Source of the DNA: Methanobacteriota archaeon
GTDB taxonomy: Archaea > Methanobacteriota > Methanobacteria > Methanobacteriales > Methanobacteriaceae
Direction of reading: 5' to 3'
NCBI GenBank assembly: GCA_023411115.1
Contig: JAEYPF010000016.1
Location: forward strand, 129,439-193,438
DNA: 64,000 nt
Part shown: positions 53,483-62,802 of the stretch, piece after piece
Layout: each line of letters opens with the position of its first letter
How positions within the stretch are numbered: position 1 is the stretch's first letter
Translations under genes and position numbers: made by a program
The notes under the pieces: model-generated
What the model saw: only the letters and a program-made list of their open reading frames with translations
The model's database searches: none
What the model was told of the DNA's origin: nothing

Positions 53483-54523
53483 TTAAGTTTTTAATGATTC
53501 TAAGCGTTTTTGCCATGATTTGGATTTTGTAGGTGTGTATTTAACTGCAGTTCTCTTAACGTCTATTGCTTTTGTAGGACATACATTTTCACAAGCTCCG
53601 CAGTAGATACAGAATTCTTCTCTTTTCTGTACTTTGTCACCGATTTCTGCGGGTCCAGACGGTTTGTAGAATGATAATACATCACATGGGCATATATCGA
53701 TACATGCTCCACAGGTTGTACATTTGTCCTGGTCAACTGTTAATTCACCTTCGAATGGTTTTTCAACTTCTACTGCCTCTTTAGGACAGACTTCTTCACA
53801 CCATCCACATCTTACACATGATTCTTCATCTATAATGGCTTTTCCAGTGATTTCAGATGCTTCTGGACTGATTTCGTATTCACCGTATGAACATGCTCTG
53901 CATGCTTCCATTATTGCATCTTCTGGACAAGCGCGTTTACATATTCCACAGTAAACACATTTTTCTTCGTCCACTGAAATATTAAATTCTTCAGGACCTA
54001 ACTGTTCAATGGTTATAGCATCTGCAGGACACATTTCTTCACATACACCACAGTCTATACATTTTTCTTTGTTAATTTCAATTTCACCAGAAACCAGTTT
54101 TGACCTGTCAGGAAGTACTCTTGCAACTGTTACTGCTTCTTGTGGGCATACTCTTTCACATGCTTTACAGTAAACACATGCTTCGTCGCTTATTTCTGCA
54201 GAAGATATGAGACGTGGATATGTTTCTATTTCTTTAATTGGTTTACCATCTATTGTGAGTTCTAATGCGTCTACTGGGCATCCAACATCGCACATACCAC
54301 AAAGTACGCATTTATGTTCGTCGATTGAAATTTTTGGCTCTTCAGCACCGGTTCTTACTATCGCACCAATGTCGCCGAGTTCTATTGCCTCTACGGGGCA
54401 TATTTGTTCACAAATGCCGCAACCAATACACACTTCATTCTTGAATGATAGCTTTCTGTCTTCTTCAGCTGATCTTTCAATCACTGTATCTTTGGCTTTG
54501 ACTTGTTTTACATTTGTAGCCAT
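53483..54523 (-). CDS. fwdF: Formylmethanofuran dehydrogenase polyferredoxin FwdF
   Basis: A 346-residue polyferredoxin with eight CxxCxxCxxxCP motifs (the first CIGCGICEQICP, the last CIYCGACENVCP), hence eight [4Fe-4S] clusters. It forms the long electron wire of the complex, linking it to heterodisulfide reductase or external ferredoxin. The spacing of cluster pairs is regular, about 40 residues. TCGGAGGAATAAA precedes the ATG and overlaps the stop region of the upstream regulator gene; the gap is 4 nt. Confidence 0.92.
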   Translation of the reverse strand: MATNVKQVKAKDTVIERSAEEDRKLSFKNEVCIGCGICEQICPVEAIELGDIGAIVRTGAEEPKISIDEHKCVLCGMCDVGCPVDALELTIDGKPIKEIETYPRLISSAEISDEACVYCKACERVCPQEAVTVARVLPDRSKLVSGEIEINKEKCIDCGVCEEMCPADAITIEQLGPEEFNISVDEEKCVYCGICKRACPEDAIMEACRACSYGEYEISPEASEITGKAIIDEESCVRCGWCEEVCPKEAVEVEKPFEGELTVDQDKCTTCGACIDICPCDVLSFYKPSGPAEIGDKVQKREEFCIYCGACENVCPTKAIDVKRTAVKYTPTKSKSWQKRLESLKT

Positions 54524-54527
54524 TTTT

Positions 54528-54977
54528 TTATTCCTCCGATATTTTTATTGAGTTAGTAGGACATTTTTCTTCACACAGAAGACAACCGCAACATAATTCA
54601 GAGTCTATCTGCGATTTGAGATTATCCAACGATATGGCATTCATCAAACATGTATCTACACAAAGACCACAACCAATACATGTATCCTTGACTTTTGCTC
54701 TGTATTTTTTGTTTAAACAGGTTTTAACAATGGTTATTGTTGTGTCTCTGTTTTCCAAAAGAGCACTTGTTAACTCCAGAAAATCTTTTGGACAGAAACC
54801 TTTAATGAGTTCTGCTATTTCTATAGAACCCATTGATATATTTCTACCATTTAAATAATGAGAAAGAGTCGATCTGTCCATATCTAGCATTTCTGATATT
54901 TCTCTTTGGCTGCGTCCCTCCCTAATGAGTTCTACTGCCGCTAAATATTTTAATCCTGAAGCAATGTGTTTTGGCAT
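54528..54977 (-). CDS. HTH regulator fused to a two-[4Fe-4S] ferredoxin domain
   Basis: A 149-residue fusion. Residues 1-55 are a helix-turn-helix (LKYLAAVELIREGRSQREISEMLDMDRSTLSHYLNGR). Residues 90-149 are a dicluster ferredoxin with CIGCGLCVDTC and CCGCLLCEEKCP. It is the first gene of the fwd operon and abuts fwdF. Its place matches fwdH in the fwdHFGDACB operon of Methanothermobacter, but I cannot confirm that fwdH has an HTH. A DNA-binding protein carrying Fe-S clusters is likely a redox or metal sensor acting on its own operon. ATG 54977, with AAGGTGTCCATT upstream, is chosen. Confidence 0.8.
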   Translation of the reverse strand: MPKHIASGLKYLAAVELIREGRSQREISEMLDMDRSTLSHYLNGRNISMGSIEIAELIKGFCPKDFLELTSALLENRDTTITIVKTCLNKKYRAKVKDTCIGCGLCVDTCLMNAISLDNLKSQIDSELCCGCLLCEEKCPTNSIKISEE

Positions 54978-54988
54978 AATGGACACCT

Positions 54989-55091
54989 TGTGTATTAATT
55001 ACACATCTCTTTTCTATAAATATATATATTTCTACTAGACAGATATAGAAAATTATTTATACTCATGTGTAGTTTTAGCACATCTCTACAC
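54989..55091 (-). promoter_or_regulatory. fwd operon promoter with TGTGTA palindromes
   Basis: The TATA-like run ATATATATATTTATAG (minus strand, about 55013-55028) lies about 20 nt upstream of a perfect palindrome TGTGTA-N5-TACACA (54989-55005). A second pair, TGTGTAG (55066-55072) and CTACAC (55086-55091), lies upstream of the box, with an extra CACAT between. Two sites around one promoter suggest cooperative binding, plausibly by the HTH-ferredoxin protein encoded first in the operon. Confidence 0.6.
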
Positions 55092-55334
55092 TATCAAAAC
55101 ACATGAACTTATGCATACTTTTGGAAAAAAATTGCATACAAATAAAACCTATAAAATCACTTAGTTTTAAATTTTAAGCACAATAAAGGCTTTTTTGATT
55201 AAGCAATTTTGGATCCATTTTAGAGCCCTGTAAGATCTTAAAATTAAACAGAAATGACAACTTATTTGCACCACTTATTCAAGACATATTTTAGTATCAA
55301 AATGATCAATTCATAAGGTCAAAATGGTGTTATC
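55092..55334. other. Intergenic region before moeA
   Basis: No gene; AT-rich. The start of moeA has GGTGTTATC directly upstream. No repeat or clear operator is visible beyond the fwd promoter elements. Confidence 0.4.
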
Positions 55335-56552
55335 ATGTACTCTTCAAATCTAATTTCTGTACAAAAAGCGTTGCAAATAATTGAAAATATAAAAATAACC
55401 ATTAATAAAGAATATATACTCCTTGATGAAGCAAATACACGGGTTTTAGCTGAAGATATGGAAGTACTGGTTGATGTTCCTCCCTTCGACAGATCTGCAA
55501 TGGACGGATATGCTGTAATAGCAGAAGATACATCTGATGCGTCTTCATCCAATCCACTATATTTAGATGTTATAGATGAAATAGGTGCAGGTAGCGTATC
55601 CGAACACACTTTAAACCATGGTCAAGCTATACGAATAGCGACAGGCGCACCTATGCCTGCTGGATCAAATGCAGTTATAATGGAAGAAGACACCCAACAA
55701 ACAGGTAATAAAATTAAAATAACGAAAAAAGTTGCATTTAATAGAGATGTGGCACTTAAAGGTGAAGATTTAAAAAAAGGAGAAATAATCTTAAGAGAAG
55801 GGCAAATTTTAGGCCCGCATCATCTTTCCGTGATAGCTTCATCAGGTTACAACAAGGTTAAAGTGTTTAAAAAACCTAAAATCGGCATTATCATAACTGG
55901 AAATGAACTTGTAGAACCAACAACAGAACTTGAGCCTGGAAAAATAGTGAATTCAAACAGATTTGCTCTAAAGGGCCTTGTTGAAGATTCACATGCGGTT
56001 CCTTACATTAAACACTGCAGTGATGATCTGGATTTAATGATGGATGAACTGCGTGAAGACATTGAAAAATATGATGTAGTAATCACAACTGGCGGTACTG
56101 CAATCAGCAAAGGAGATGTTGTGGTAGACGCAACTTCCAAACTTGGTGAAGTTTTATTTCATGGAGTGGCCATTAAGCCAGGAAAACCAGTAGGATTCGG
56201 TGTTGTTAATAATAAGCCTGTTTTTATGCTTTCAGGATATCCCGTGGCTGCAGCAGTGCAATTTGACATTTTCGTGCGGAATTATATTTTAAAAATACAA
56301 AATATTCATAAAGGATTTGATTTAATAAAATGTACTGCAGGTGACGATATCAGATCAGTCGAAGGTAAATGCAATATAATAAGAGCAAAGCTTGAAGGGA
56401 ATGTAGTTTACCCCATAAGGACAAAAGCAGGGATTAACAAGTCAATCGTGATGTCAAATTGTTATATATTTGCTGATGAAGATGCTGGAGATATAAAAAA
56501 GGGTGAAGAATGCAGTGTGCTCAAATACAGCTCTTTAAAGGTTTTTGAATAA
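55335..56552 (+). CDS. moeA: Molybdopterin molybdenumtransferase MoeA
   Basis: A 405-residue MoeA that inserts molybdate or tungstate into adenylated molybdopterin. It has VPPFDRSAMDGYAVIAEDT, RIATGAPMPAGSNAVIMEEDT, IGIIITGNELVEP, ITTGGTAISKGD, HGVAIKPGKPVGFG and FMLSGYPVAAAVQFDIFV, covering domains I to III, and a C-terminal domain IV with KCNIIRAKLEGNVVYPI. It is placed between the fwd operon and the formate dehydrogenase genes, both users of the cofactor. A second, MoaB-like partner is not in the window. Confidence 0.93.
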   Translation: MYSSNLISVQKALQIIENIKITINKEYILLDEANTRVLAEDMEVLVDVPPFDRSAMDGYAVIAEDTSDASSSNPLYLDVIDEIGAGSVSEHTLNHGQAIRIATGAPMPAGSNAVIMEEDTQQTGNKIKITKKVAFNRDVALKGEDLKKGEIILREGQILGPHHLSVIASSGYNKVKVFKKPKIGIIITGNELVEPTTELEPGKIVNSNRFALKGLVEDSHAVPYIKHCSDDLDLMMDELREDIEKYDVVITTGGTAISKGDVVVDATSKLGEVLFHGVAIKPGKPVGFGVVNNKPVFMLSGYPVAAAVQFDIFVRNYILKIQNIHKGFDLIKCTAGDDIRSVEGKCNIIRAKLEGNVVYPIRTKAGINKSIVMSNCYIFADEDAGDIKKGEECSVLKYSSLKVFE

Positions 56553-56560
56553 AAATTAAG

Positions 56561-57049
56561 CTATATATTATTTTTCCTTTCTATCTCTTTAAACAGTTTT
56601 TGAGCTTCCATGAAGTTTTCATCTATTACAAGGAGACTCTGGAGTAATTCAGCAGCTTTATCATATTTTTTAAGATTATATAATCCCCTGGCCTGCATGT
56701 ATAAAGCATATTTATAAAAATCGTCGTCATTTTTGGAATAGCTGTGAAGAAAATTGCCAAATGCAGATACAGCTTCCTCATCTTTCCCCAACATCATCAA
56801 AGCATATCCTTTGTTATACCACACCATCCTATCAAGTGCATTTATACGAATGACATGTTCAAAACAGTTCAGCGCCTGTTGGTACTCTTTAAGCTCTAAA
56901 TGAGCTATTCCTTTATTATTCCATGCTGGAAAGTAATCATAATCAAATGTTGTTGCCTTATTAAAATTTTCTAAAGCTTCCCGAATTTTTCCTTGTCCTA
57001 AATAGGACATTCCTTCTCTATGAAACATTTCCGCTTCTTTTTTACCCAT
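56561..57049 (-). CDS. TPR repeat protein
   Basis: A 162-residue protein made of four or more tetratricopeptide repeats, for example AWNNKGIAHLELKEYQQALNCFEHVI and VWYNKGYALMMLGKDEEAVSAF. It should be a helical scaffold for protein-protein contacts. There is no signal peptide. ATG 57049 with GGGGGTGAATTTA upstream is chosen over GTG 57058. It is 120 nt downstream of the formate dehydrogenase gene on the same strand. A role in assembling that enzyme is possible but not shown. Confidence 0.82.
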   Translation of the reverse strand: MGKKEAEMFHREGMSYLGQGKIREALENFNKATTFDYDYFPAWNNKGIAHLELKEYQQALNCFEHVIRINALDRMVWYNKGYALMMLGKDEEAVSAFGNFLHSYSKNDDDFYKYALYMQARGLYNLKKYDKAAELLQSLLVIDENFMEAQKLFKEIERKNNI

Positions 57050-57169
57050 TAAATTCACCCCCAGGTGTTACCATAACATTGCAATCTACTCATTTAATAA
57101 AATTAATCAATGATTTATTGTTTTATTATGCTATTTAATTTTTGAGTTACCAAACAGCTGGTTAAAAAT

Positions 57170-59848
57170 TCACTCTTTCTCGACCCTTACTGCACAAACT
57201 TTAAACTCTGGTGTATTTGAAATGGGATCCATTGCAGGGCTTGTAAGCATATTTGTAGGTGTCTCGCTGAAATGGAAAGTCATGAAAACAACACCCTTTG
57301 GAGAAACATCAGTTATTTTAACCTTTGTTTTAATTTCGCCGCGTCTTGAACTTACTTTTACAGTTTCACCATCTTCAAGTCCCAATTCTGCAGCGTCTTT
57401 AGGGTTCATTTCAACCGGATCAATACCATATAACTCCCTAAGACCATCCGTAGCTCCAGTCATGGTTGCAGTGTGATAATGGTAAATACTGCGCCCTGTT
57501 GTAAGAAGTAATGGATATTCCTCATCTGGAAGTTCAGCAGGAGGTCTATAATGCAGCGGCATGAATTTGGCTCTTCCACTAGAAGTTGCAAATCTTTCTA
57601 CATGCAGTGTTCCGGTTCCCAAATCATTTATATCTAGACAAGGCCATTGTAACCCTTCTTTTTCAATTCTATCGTAATTAATACCACCAAACATTGGTGC
57701 AACTGATGCAATTTCATCCATAACCTCAGAAGCGTCTTTAAAGTCAAACCCTTTTGCACCCATCTTTCGGGCAATTTCACCGGTTATCTCCCAGTCAGGT
57801 TTGGACTCACCAGGAGGATTTACAGCTTTACGAACTCTCTGAATCCTACGCTCAGTATTAGTAAAAGTTCCGTCTTTTTCAGCGTAGGATGCTGCAGGTA
57901 GTACCACATCCGCTAAACTAGCAGTTTCTGTTAGGAATATATCTTGGACTATTAAAAATTCAAGGTTTTCAAGGGATTTGACTATACTTGAGGAGTCAGG
58001 CTCGCTTAAAGCAGGGTTTTCACCAATGATATAAAGAGCTTTAACTCGACCTTTGCTTGAAGCCCCTATAACACACGGCATTTTCATTCCCATTGAGTTA
58101 TTTAATTCAGCGCCCCATATTTCTTCAAATTTCTTATGAACGTCAGGATCATCTACCTTCTGATATCCAGGATAAACATTAGGTAATGCACCCATATCAC
58201 AAGCTCCCTGAACATTATTCTGACCTCTAATTGGATTTACTCCAGTTGAAGATTTGCCTATGTTTCCAGTAAGAAGTGCAAGATTACTTAAAGCGAATAC
58301 GTTATCAGTCCCATGAGAATGTTCAGTTATACCTAATGAATAAAGTATAGAAGCTGGTTTTATTGAAGCATACATTCTAGCCGCTTCCTTAATTTTCTCT
58401 TTGTTCACGCCCGTGATTTTTTCTACATAATCCAGATCAAATTCTTTAAGGGATTCTTTAAATACTTCAAAATTTTCACACCGCTCATCAATAAATTCCT
58501 GGTCGTGAAGTCCTTCATCAACTATTACACGCATCATACCCATTAAAAGAGCGACATCAGTGCCGGGTTTGTGGTTTAAATGCATTTGTGCATGCTTGGA
58601 AATTTCTATTTCCCTTGGATCAGCAACAATTAATTTTGCGCCTTTTTTAGCAGCTTTGACCATTCTCATTCCAATGACAGGATATGATTCTGTTGGATTG
58701 GTACCTATAATAAATAGGCATTTTGCATCCTCAATTTCATCAACAGAATTACTCATTGCCCCACTTCCAAGGGTTTCTGAAAGCCCTGCAACTGATGGAG
58801 CATGGCAGGATCTTGCACAGTTATCGACATTGTTCGTGCCCATTACCACACGGGTGAATTTTTGAGCCACGTAATTATCCTCATTTGTGCATCTGCAAGA
58901 TGAAATCGCTGCAAAATCATTTCCCATATATTTTTCAAGATTATTTGCAATGAATTCAAGTGCTTCATCCCAGCTAACCTCTTCAAACGTGCCATTTCTT
59001 TTTATAAGTGGCAAAGTTAATCTTTCAGGGTGATTAACAAAGTTATATCCAAATCTGCCCTTAACACAGAGATTTCCTTTGTTTAAATTATTATCAATGT
59101 CGCCTCTTACTCCTATAATTTCATTTCCCCTGACACCGAGGTTGATGTTGCAGCCAACAGAACAATAAGGGCATGTTGTTTTAACTTCCCTAGAGGGTTT
59201 TTGACTTTTCTTAAGCACAAGAGCACCTACAGGGCATCTTACAACACATTCCCCACAGGATACACAATTTGATTCCATTATAGGCTTGTCTGCAAATGTT
59301 GTAATCTTTGTATCGTATCCTCTGAATCCAAAATCAACTGCATTTATACCCAACATTTCGCTGCAAGTCCTGACACAGATTCCACATAATACACATTTTT
59401 TAAGGTCCCTGTCAAAAAATGGGTTAGATTCATCCTTTTCCAGTTCTATAGTTGAACGCCTTAACTCCCCTAAATCTTCCTTCGCAATACCCATATAAGA
59501 AGCTATTTCCTGCAACCTGCATTCATTATTTTTGGCACATGTAAGACAGTCCATCTCATGATTTGCAATTAGAAGCTCTGCAGCAAGTCTTCGTACCTTA
59601 TTCACTTCTTCACTTTCAGCTTTTACATTCATTCCCTCTTCTGCAACTGTTTCACACGATGTGACCAGGCGCCCCTCCTCATTTTCAACCATACATAACC
59701 TGCATGCCCCGTAAGGTTTTAAATGGGGACTGTAACATAAATTTGGAATATAAATGCCATTTTCAAGTGCTGCCTCGAGGATAGTATTTCCTTCTTCTGT
59801 TTCTACCTTAAGGCCGTCTATTGTAAACTTGATTTTATTTTTCGTCAT
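57170..59848 (-). CDS. fdhA: Formate dehydrogenase alpha subunit with NuoG-like N-terminus
   Basis: An 892-residue protein. Residues 1-80 form a [2Fe-2S] domain (CYSPHLKPYGACRLCMVENEEG), then a HxxxC-type cluster region (CLTCAKNNECRLQ), two [4Fe-4S] motifs (CVLCGICVRTC, CVSCGECVVRCP), and a molybdopterin catalytic region starting CPYCSVGCNINLGV. The metal ligand is C348 (SCHAPSVAGL), so no selenocysteine. LLLTTGRSIYHYHTATMT opens the C-terminal pterin-binding domain. This architecture is that of bacterial NAD-dependent formate dehydrogenases and not the shorter F420-type FdhA of methanogens. Diaphorase subunits are encoded upstream beyond mobB. ATG follows a weak ribosome-binding site. Confidence 0.88.
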   Translation of the reverse strand: MTKNKIKFTIDGLKVETEEGNTILEAALENGIYIPNLCYSPHLKPYGACRLCMVENEEGRLVTSCETVAEEGMNVKAESEEVNKVRRLAAELLIANHEMDCLTCAKNNECRLQEIASYMGIAKEDLGELRRSTIELEKDESNPFFDRDLKKCVLCGICVRTCSEMLGINAVDFGFRGYDTKITTFADKPIMESNCVSCGECVVRCPVGALVLKKSQKPSREVKTTCPYCSVGCNINLGVRGNEIIGVRGDIDNNLNKGNLCVKGRFGYNFVNHPERLTLPLIKRNGTFEEVSWDEALEFIANNLEKYMGNDFAAISSCRCTNEDNYVAQKFTRVVMGTNNVDNCARSCHAPSVAGLSETLGSGAMSNSVDEIEDAKCLFIIGTNPTESYPVIGMRMVKAAKKGAKLIVADPREIEISKHAQMHLNHKPGTDVALLMGMMRVIVDEGLHDQEFIDERCENFEVFKESLKEFDLDYVEKITGVNKEKIKEAARMYASIKPASILYSLGITEHSHGTDNVFALSNLALLTGNIGKSSTGVNPIRGQNNVQGACDMGALPNVYPGYQKVDDPDVHKKFEEIWGAELNNSMGMKMPCVIGASSKGRVKALYIIGENPALSEPDSSSIVKSLENLEFLIVQDIFLTETASLADVVLPAASYAEKDGTFTNTERRIQRVRKAVNPPGESKPDWEITGEIARKMGAKGFDFKDASEVMDEIASVAPMFGGINYDRIEKEGLQWPCLDINDLGTGTLHVERFATSSGRAKFMPLHYRPPAELPDEEYPLLLTTGRSIYHYHTATMTGATDGLRELYGIDPVEMNPKDAAELGLEDGETVKVSSRRGEIKTKVKITDVSPKGVVFMTFHFSETPTNMLTSPAMDPISNTPEFKVCAVRVEKE

Positions 59849-60136
59849 GTTAATCCTTGAAATTTGTAAATTATTAAAATTAGATTCTAAAACAAGTATC
59901 TATTCAATGTACCCCTACTTCAATCTGTAGCATATCCATTAAAATATCCTAGACAGTAGTTATTTAGAAATTATTTATCATCATATTTATTTATATTGAA
60001 ATTTTCAAAAATAATGTATAGTAAATGTTTATCAAATTAACCATAGGAATAATTTATAATTCTGTATCATTATTTAACAAGCTTTATTAATGATATATAA
60101 CTTGTAAAAACATTGAATTATCATATAGGTGTAATT
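59849..60136. other. Divergent promoter region of fdhA and mobB
   Basis: AT-rich without a gene. GATATATAACT (about 60090-60100) is a good TATA box for mobB. On the minus strand there is no single clear box for fdhA. Confidence 0.4.
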
Positions 60137-60841
60137 ATGAAAATTATAGCTGTTTCTGGAACAAAAAACACTGGAAAAACAACACTGGTTACAAAAATTG
60201 TTGCTGAACTTGTTAGTAGAGGTTTTACCGTTGGAACTATCAAACATACCCATCATACATTTGATATTGAAGGAAAAGATACATGGAAGCACAGAGAAGC
60301 CGGAGCTGAAATTGTAGTAGGTTCAGGTGATGAAACCTTTTTTACTGTAAATGAAAATATGGACTTAGACAGGCTTTTAAGCATGGTAAAGTTCATTAAA
60401 GACCTTGATTTTGTAGTTTTAGAGAGTTTTAAGCATTCTAAATATGCAAAAATAGTCACTTCAGACATTGAAGATGAATTTACAATAACCCGCGTTAATG
60501 TCTTTGAAATGAAAGAAGATGACATCAAGCCACTTGTAGATTTAATTGAAGAGAGAAGTTACGGTATTTTACAGAATTTAGATTGTAAAAAATGCGGCTT
60601 TGAAAACTGCACCGAATTTGCAAAGGCATTTGTAAAAGGTAACCTAAAACAAAGTGAAGGATGTAAAACTGAATCTGATGACATTTTACTTAGAATAGAT
60701 GACCGTATTATCCCTATGAACCTTTTTGTACAGGATTTCATGAAAAATGCAGTTAAAGGAATGATAGAATCCCTTAAAACTGAGGAATTCGGCGCCATTG
60801 AAGGTAAAAAAATTGAGTTGTTGATACGTGATAGAGATTAA
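60137..60841 (+). CDS. mobB: Molybdopterin-guanine dinucleotide protein MobB with C-terminal Fe-S domain
   Basis: A 234-residue protein. Residues 1-150 are the MobB GTPase: P-loop VSGTKNTGKTTLV, GTIKHTHHTFDIEGKDTWKHREAGA, and VVLESFKHSKYAKIV. Residues 150-190 add CKKCGFENCTEFAKAF with a further cysteine in SEGC, a four-cysteine arrangement like small [4Fe-4S] (PF04060-type) domains, followed by a helical tail. Ordinary MobB ends near residue 170. It helps form the guanine-dinucleotide cofactor of formate and formylmethanofuran dehydrogenases. ATG 60137 with ATAGGTGTAATT upstream. It sits opposite in strand, between the two parts of the formate dehydrogenase cluster. Confidence 0.85.
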   Translation: MKIIAVSGTKNTGKTTLVTKIVAELVSRGFTVGTIKHTHHTFDIEGKDTWKHREAGAEIVVGSGDETFFTVNENMDLDRLLSMVKFIKDLDFVVLESFKHSKYAKIVTSDIEDEFTITRVNVFEMKEDDIKPLVDLIEERSYGILQNLDCKKCGFENCTEFAKAFVKGNLKQSEGCKTESDDILLRIDDRIIPMNLFVQDFMKNAVKGMIESLKTEEFGAIEGKKIELLIRDRD

Positions 60842-60898
60842 ATTCTTAAATTCTTTGCCCATAACTTAAAAATCAAAAATTTTGAGGAATTTTAACTA

Positions 60899-62776
60899 TT
60901 ATTCCTCGTCTAATTCTATTTTTTGAACACGCTCTATAGCATCGTTTTTAGAACACATTGCAATACATGTACCACATTTAATACATTTGCTAGAATCAAT
61001 CACGTGTACCTGTTTCTTTTCACCAGTAATCGCATCTACAGGGCATGATTTGAAGCATAACCTGCAGCCATCGCATTTATCCTCTATTACCATGTAAGAT
61101 ATAAAATTTTTACATGCAAGAGCAGGGCAAGTTTGGTTATTGATGTGTGCATCATATTCTTCTTCAAAGAATTTCAGTGTTGTAAGAACCGGATTTGGTG
61201 TATTTTGACCTAATCCGCAAAGTGAACCCTTTTTAATTCCTTCTGAAAGCTTAGCAAGTTGATTAACATCATCTACCTTACCTTTTCCTTCAGTTATATC
61301 GGTTAATATATCCAGCATCTGCTTTGTCCCTAGTCTACAGGGCACACATTTACCGCATGATTCCTTCTGGGAAAATTCAAGGAAATATCTGGCCATTTCA
61401 ACCATGCATGTACCTTCATCCATTATAACAAGACCACCAGAACCCATTATTGCGCCGGCCATTACAAGAGAATCGTAATCAATTGGCGTGTCTATGAATT
61501 CTTCAGGGAGGCATCCTCCAGAAGGACCTCCGATTTGGACTGCTTTGAATTTTCTACCCTTCGGAATCCCTCCGCCAATATCAAAAATTACTTCCCTTAA
61601 AGTTGTTCCTAGGGGGACTTCAATTAAACCCGGCCTTTCAATTTCGCCCGCAAGAGAAAATGTTTTTGTTCCTTTACTTTCTTTTGTTCCGTATTCAGCA
61701 AATTTATCAGGGTTCTTTTGCATTATAAGCGATACGCTTGCAAGGGTTTCCACATTGTTTATGACGGTTGGTTTACCCCATAGTCCAGAAGTTGTTGGAA
61801 ATGGCGGACGGGTACGCGGAGTTCCCCGTTTTCCTTCAATTGATGCAATTAATGCAGTTTCTTCGCCACATACAAATGCACCAGCACCTTCTTTTATCTC
61901 TATATCAAAATTAAATCCAGAATTATGGATATTTTCCCCTAAAAATCCATATTCCCTCATCTGTTTTATTGCATGTTTTAAACGTTCCAGTGCAAGGGGA
62001 TACTCGGCTCTGCAGTAAATATAACCTTTTTTAGCACCAATTACATATCCTGCTATTAGTATTCCTTCTAAAACTGAGTGTGGATCACTTTCAAGAAGAG
62101 ATCTGTTCATAAATGCTCCTGGATCTCCTTCATCAGCATTACATATCAGGTACCTTGTTTCGTCTCCAGAATCACGGCAGAACTGCCACTTCATCCATGT
62201 AGGGAATCCTGCTCCACCTCTTCCTCTTAGACCTGACTCTTTTATTTTTTCTATTACTTCTTCTGGCGCCATTTTAATAGCATCCATGAATCCACTGTAG
62301 CCATCATTTGCAATGTAATGATCAATGTTTTTTGGGTCTATAATACCACAGTTGCGTAAAATTCGTCTGACCTGAGGTTTTAGGACTTCAGTATCAAAAA
62401 ATTGAGGTATGTCCTCAATATTCCCTTCACCAATAGTTCCAAGAGCATATTCAGGCAGTGGGTCATTGCCCACGATATACGATTTGATGATTTTAGAAGC
62501 TGTTTTTTTTGTTAAGCTCCCATAAACAATCCCCGGGCTTCCCTGCTTAAAAATGGTTATTACTGGTTCGGCGTAACATAATCCAATACAGCCTACTTCG
62601 ATGATATCTGCATTTACATCATTTTCCCTCAATTCATCTTCAATTACCGATTTTATAAGTGATGCACCTGCAGAATTACCGCATGTAGCAGAACCTATGA
62701 GTATCAATGGGTCTTCACTTTCATAAAGTGATCTGTACCCCTTTTTTGCAGTGTTAACTATTTTATCGAAATTCAT
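60899..62776 (-). CDS. NuoF-like NADH-binding subunit of formate dehydrogenase
   Basis: A 625-residue NuoF/HydB-type flavoprotein. Residues 20-110 are a thioredoxin-like [2Fe-2S] domain. Next are GRGGAGFPTWMKW for NADH binding, CNADEGDPGAFMNR for FMN, an SLBB region, and ESCGKCVPCRLG plus a later cysteine for the [4Fe-4S] cluster. The C-terminus adds two ferredoxin clusters (CDGCRLCFKSCP, CIKCGTCIAMC). This form occurs in bifurcating hydrogenases and formate dehydrogenases of anaerobic bacteria. It should pass electrons between FdhA, NAD(P) and ferredoxin. It follows the NuoE-like gene by 26 nt. Confidence 0.88.
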   Translation of the reverse strand: MNFDKIVNTAKKGYRSLYESEDPLILIGSATCGNSAGASLIKSVIEDELRENDVNADIIEVGCIGLCYAEPVITIFKQGSPGIVYGSLTKKTASKIIKSYIVGNDPLPEYALGTIGEGNIEDIPQFFDTEVLKPQVRRILRNCGIIDPKNIDHYIANDGYSGFMDAIKMAPEEVIEKIKESGLRGRGGAGFPTWMKWQFCRDSGDETRYLICNADEGDPGAFMNRSLLESDPHSVLEGILIAGYVIGAKKGYIYCRAEYPLALERLKHAIKQMREYGFLGENIHNSGFNFDIEIKEGAGAFVCGEETALIASIEGKRGTPRTRPPFPTTSGLWGKPTVINNVETLASVSLIMQKNPDKFAEYGTKESKGTKTFSLAGEIERPGLIEVPLGTTLREVIFDIGGGIPKGRKFKAVQIGGPSGGCLPEEFIDTPIDYDSLVMAGAIMGSGGLVIMDEGTCMVEMARYFLEFSQKESCGKCVPCRLGTKQMLDILTDITEGKGKVDDVNQLAKLSEGIKKGSLCGLGQNTPNPVLTTLKFFEEEYDAHINNQTCPALACKNFISYMVIEDKCDGCRLCFKSCPVDAITGEKKQVHVIDSSKCIKCGTCIAMCSKNDAIERVQKIELDEE

Positions 62777-62802
62777 TGATTTCCCTTTATCCAGTTATTA
62801 AT

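Noticed and set aside
57170..59848. Selenocysteine in formate dehydrogenase
   Set aside because: The metal-ligand codon is TGC (C348) and there is no in-frame TGA; FwdB likewise has cysteine (C129).
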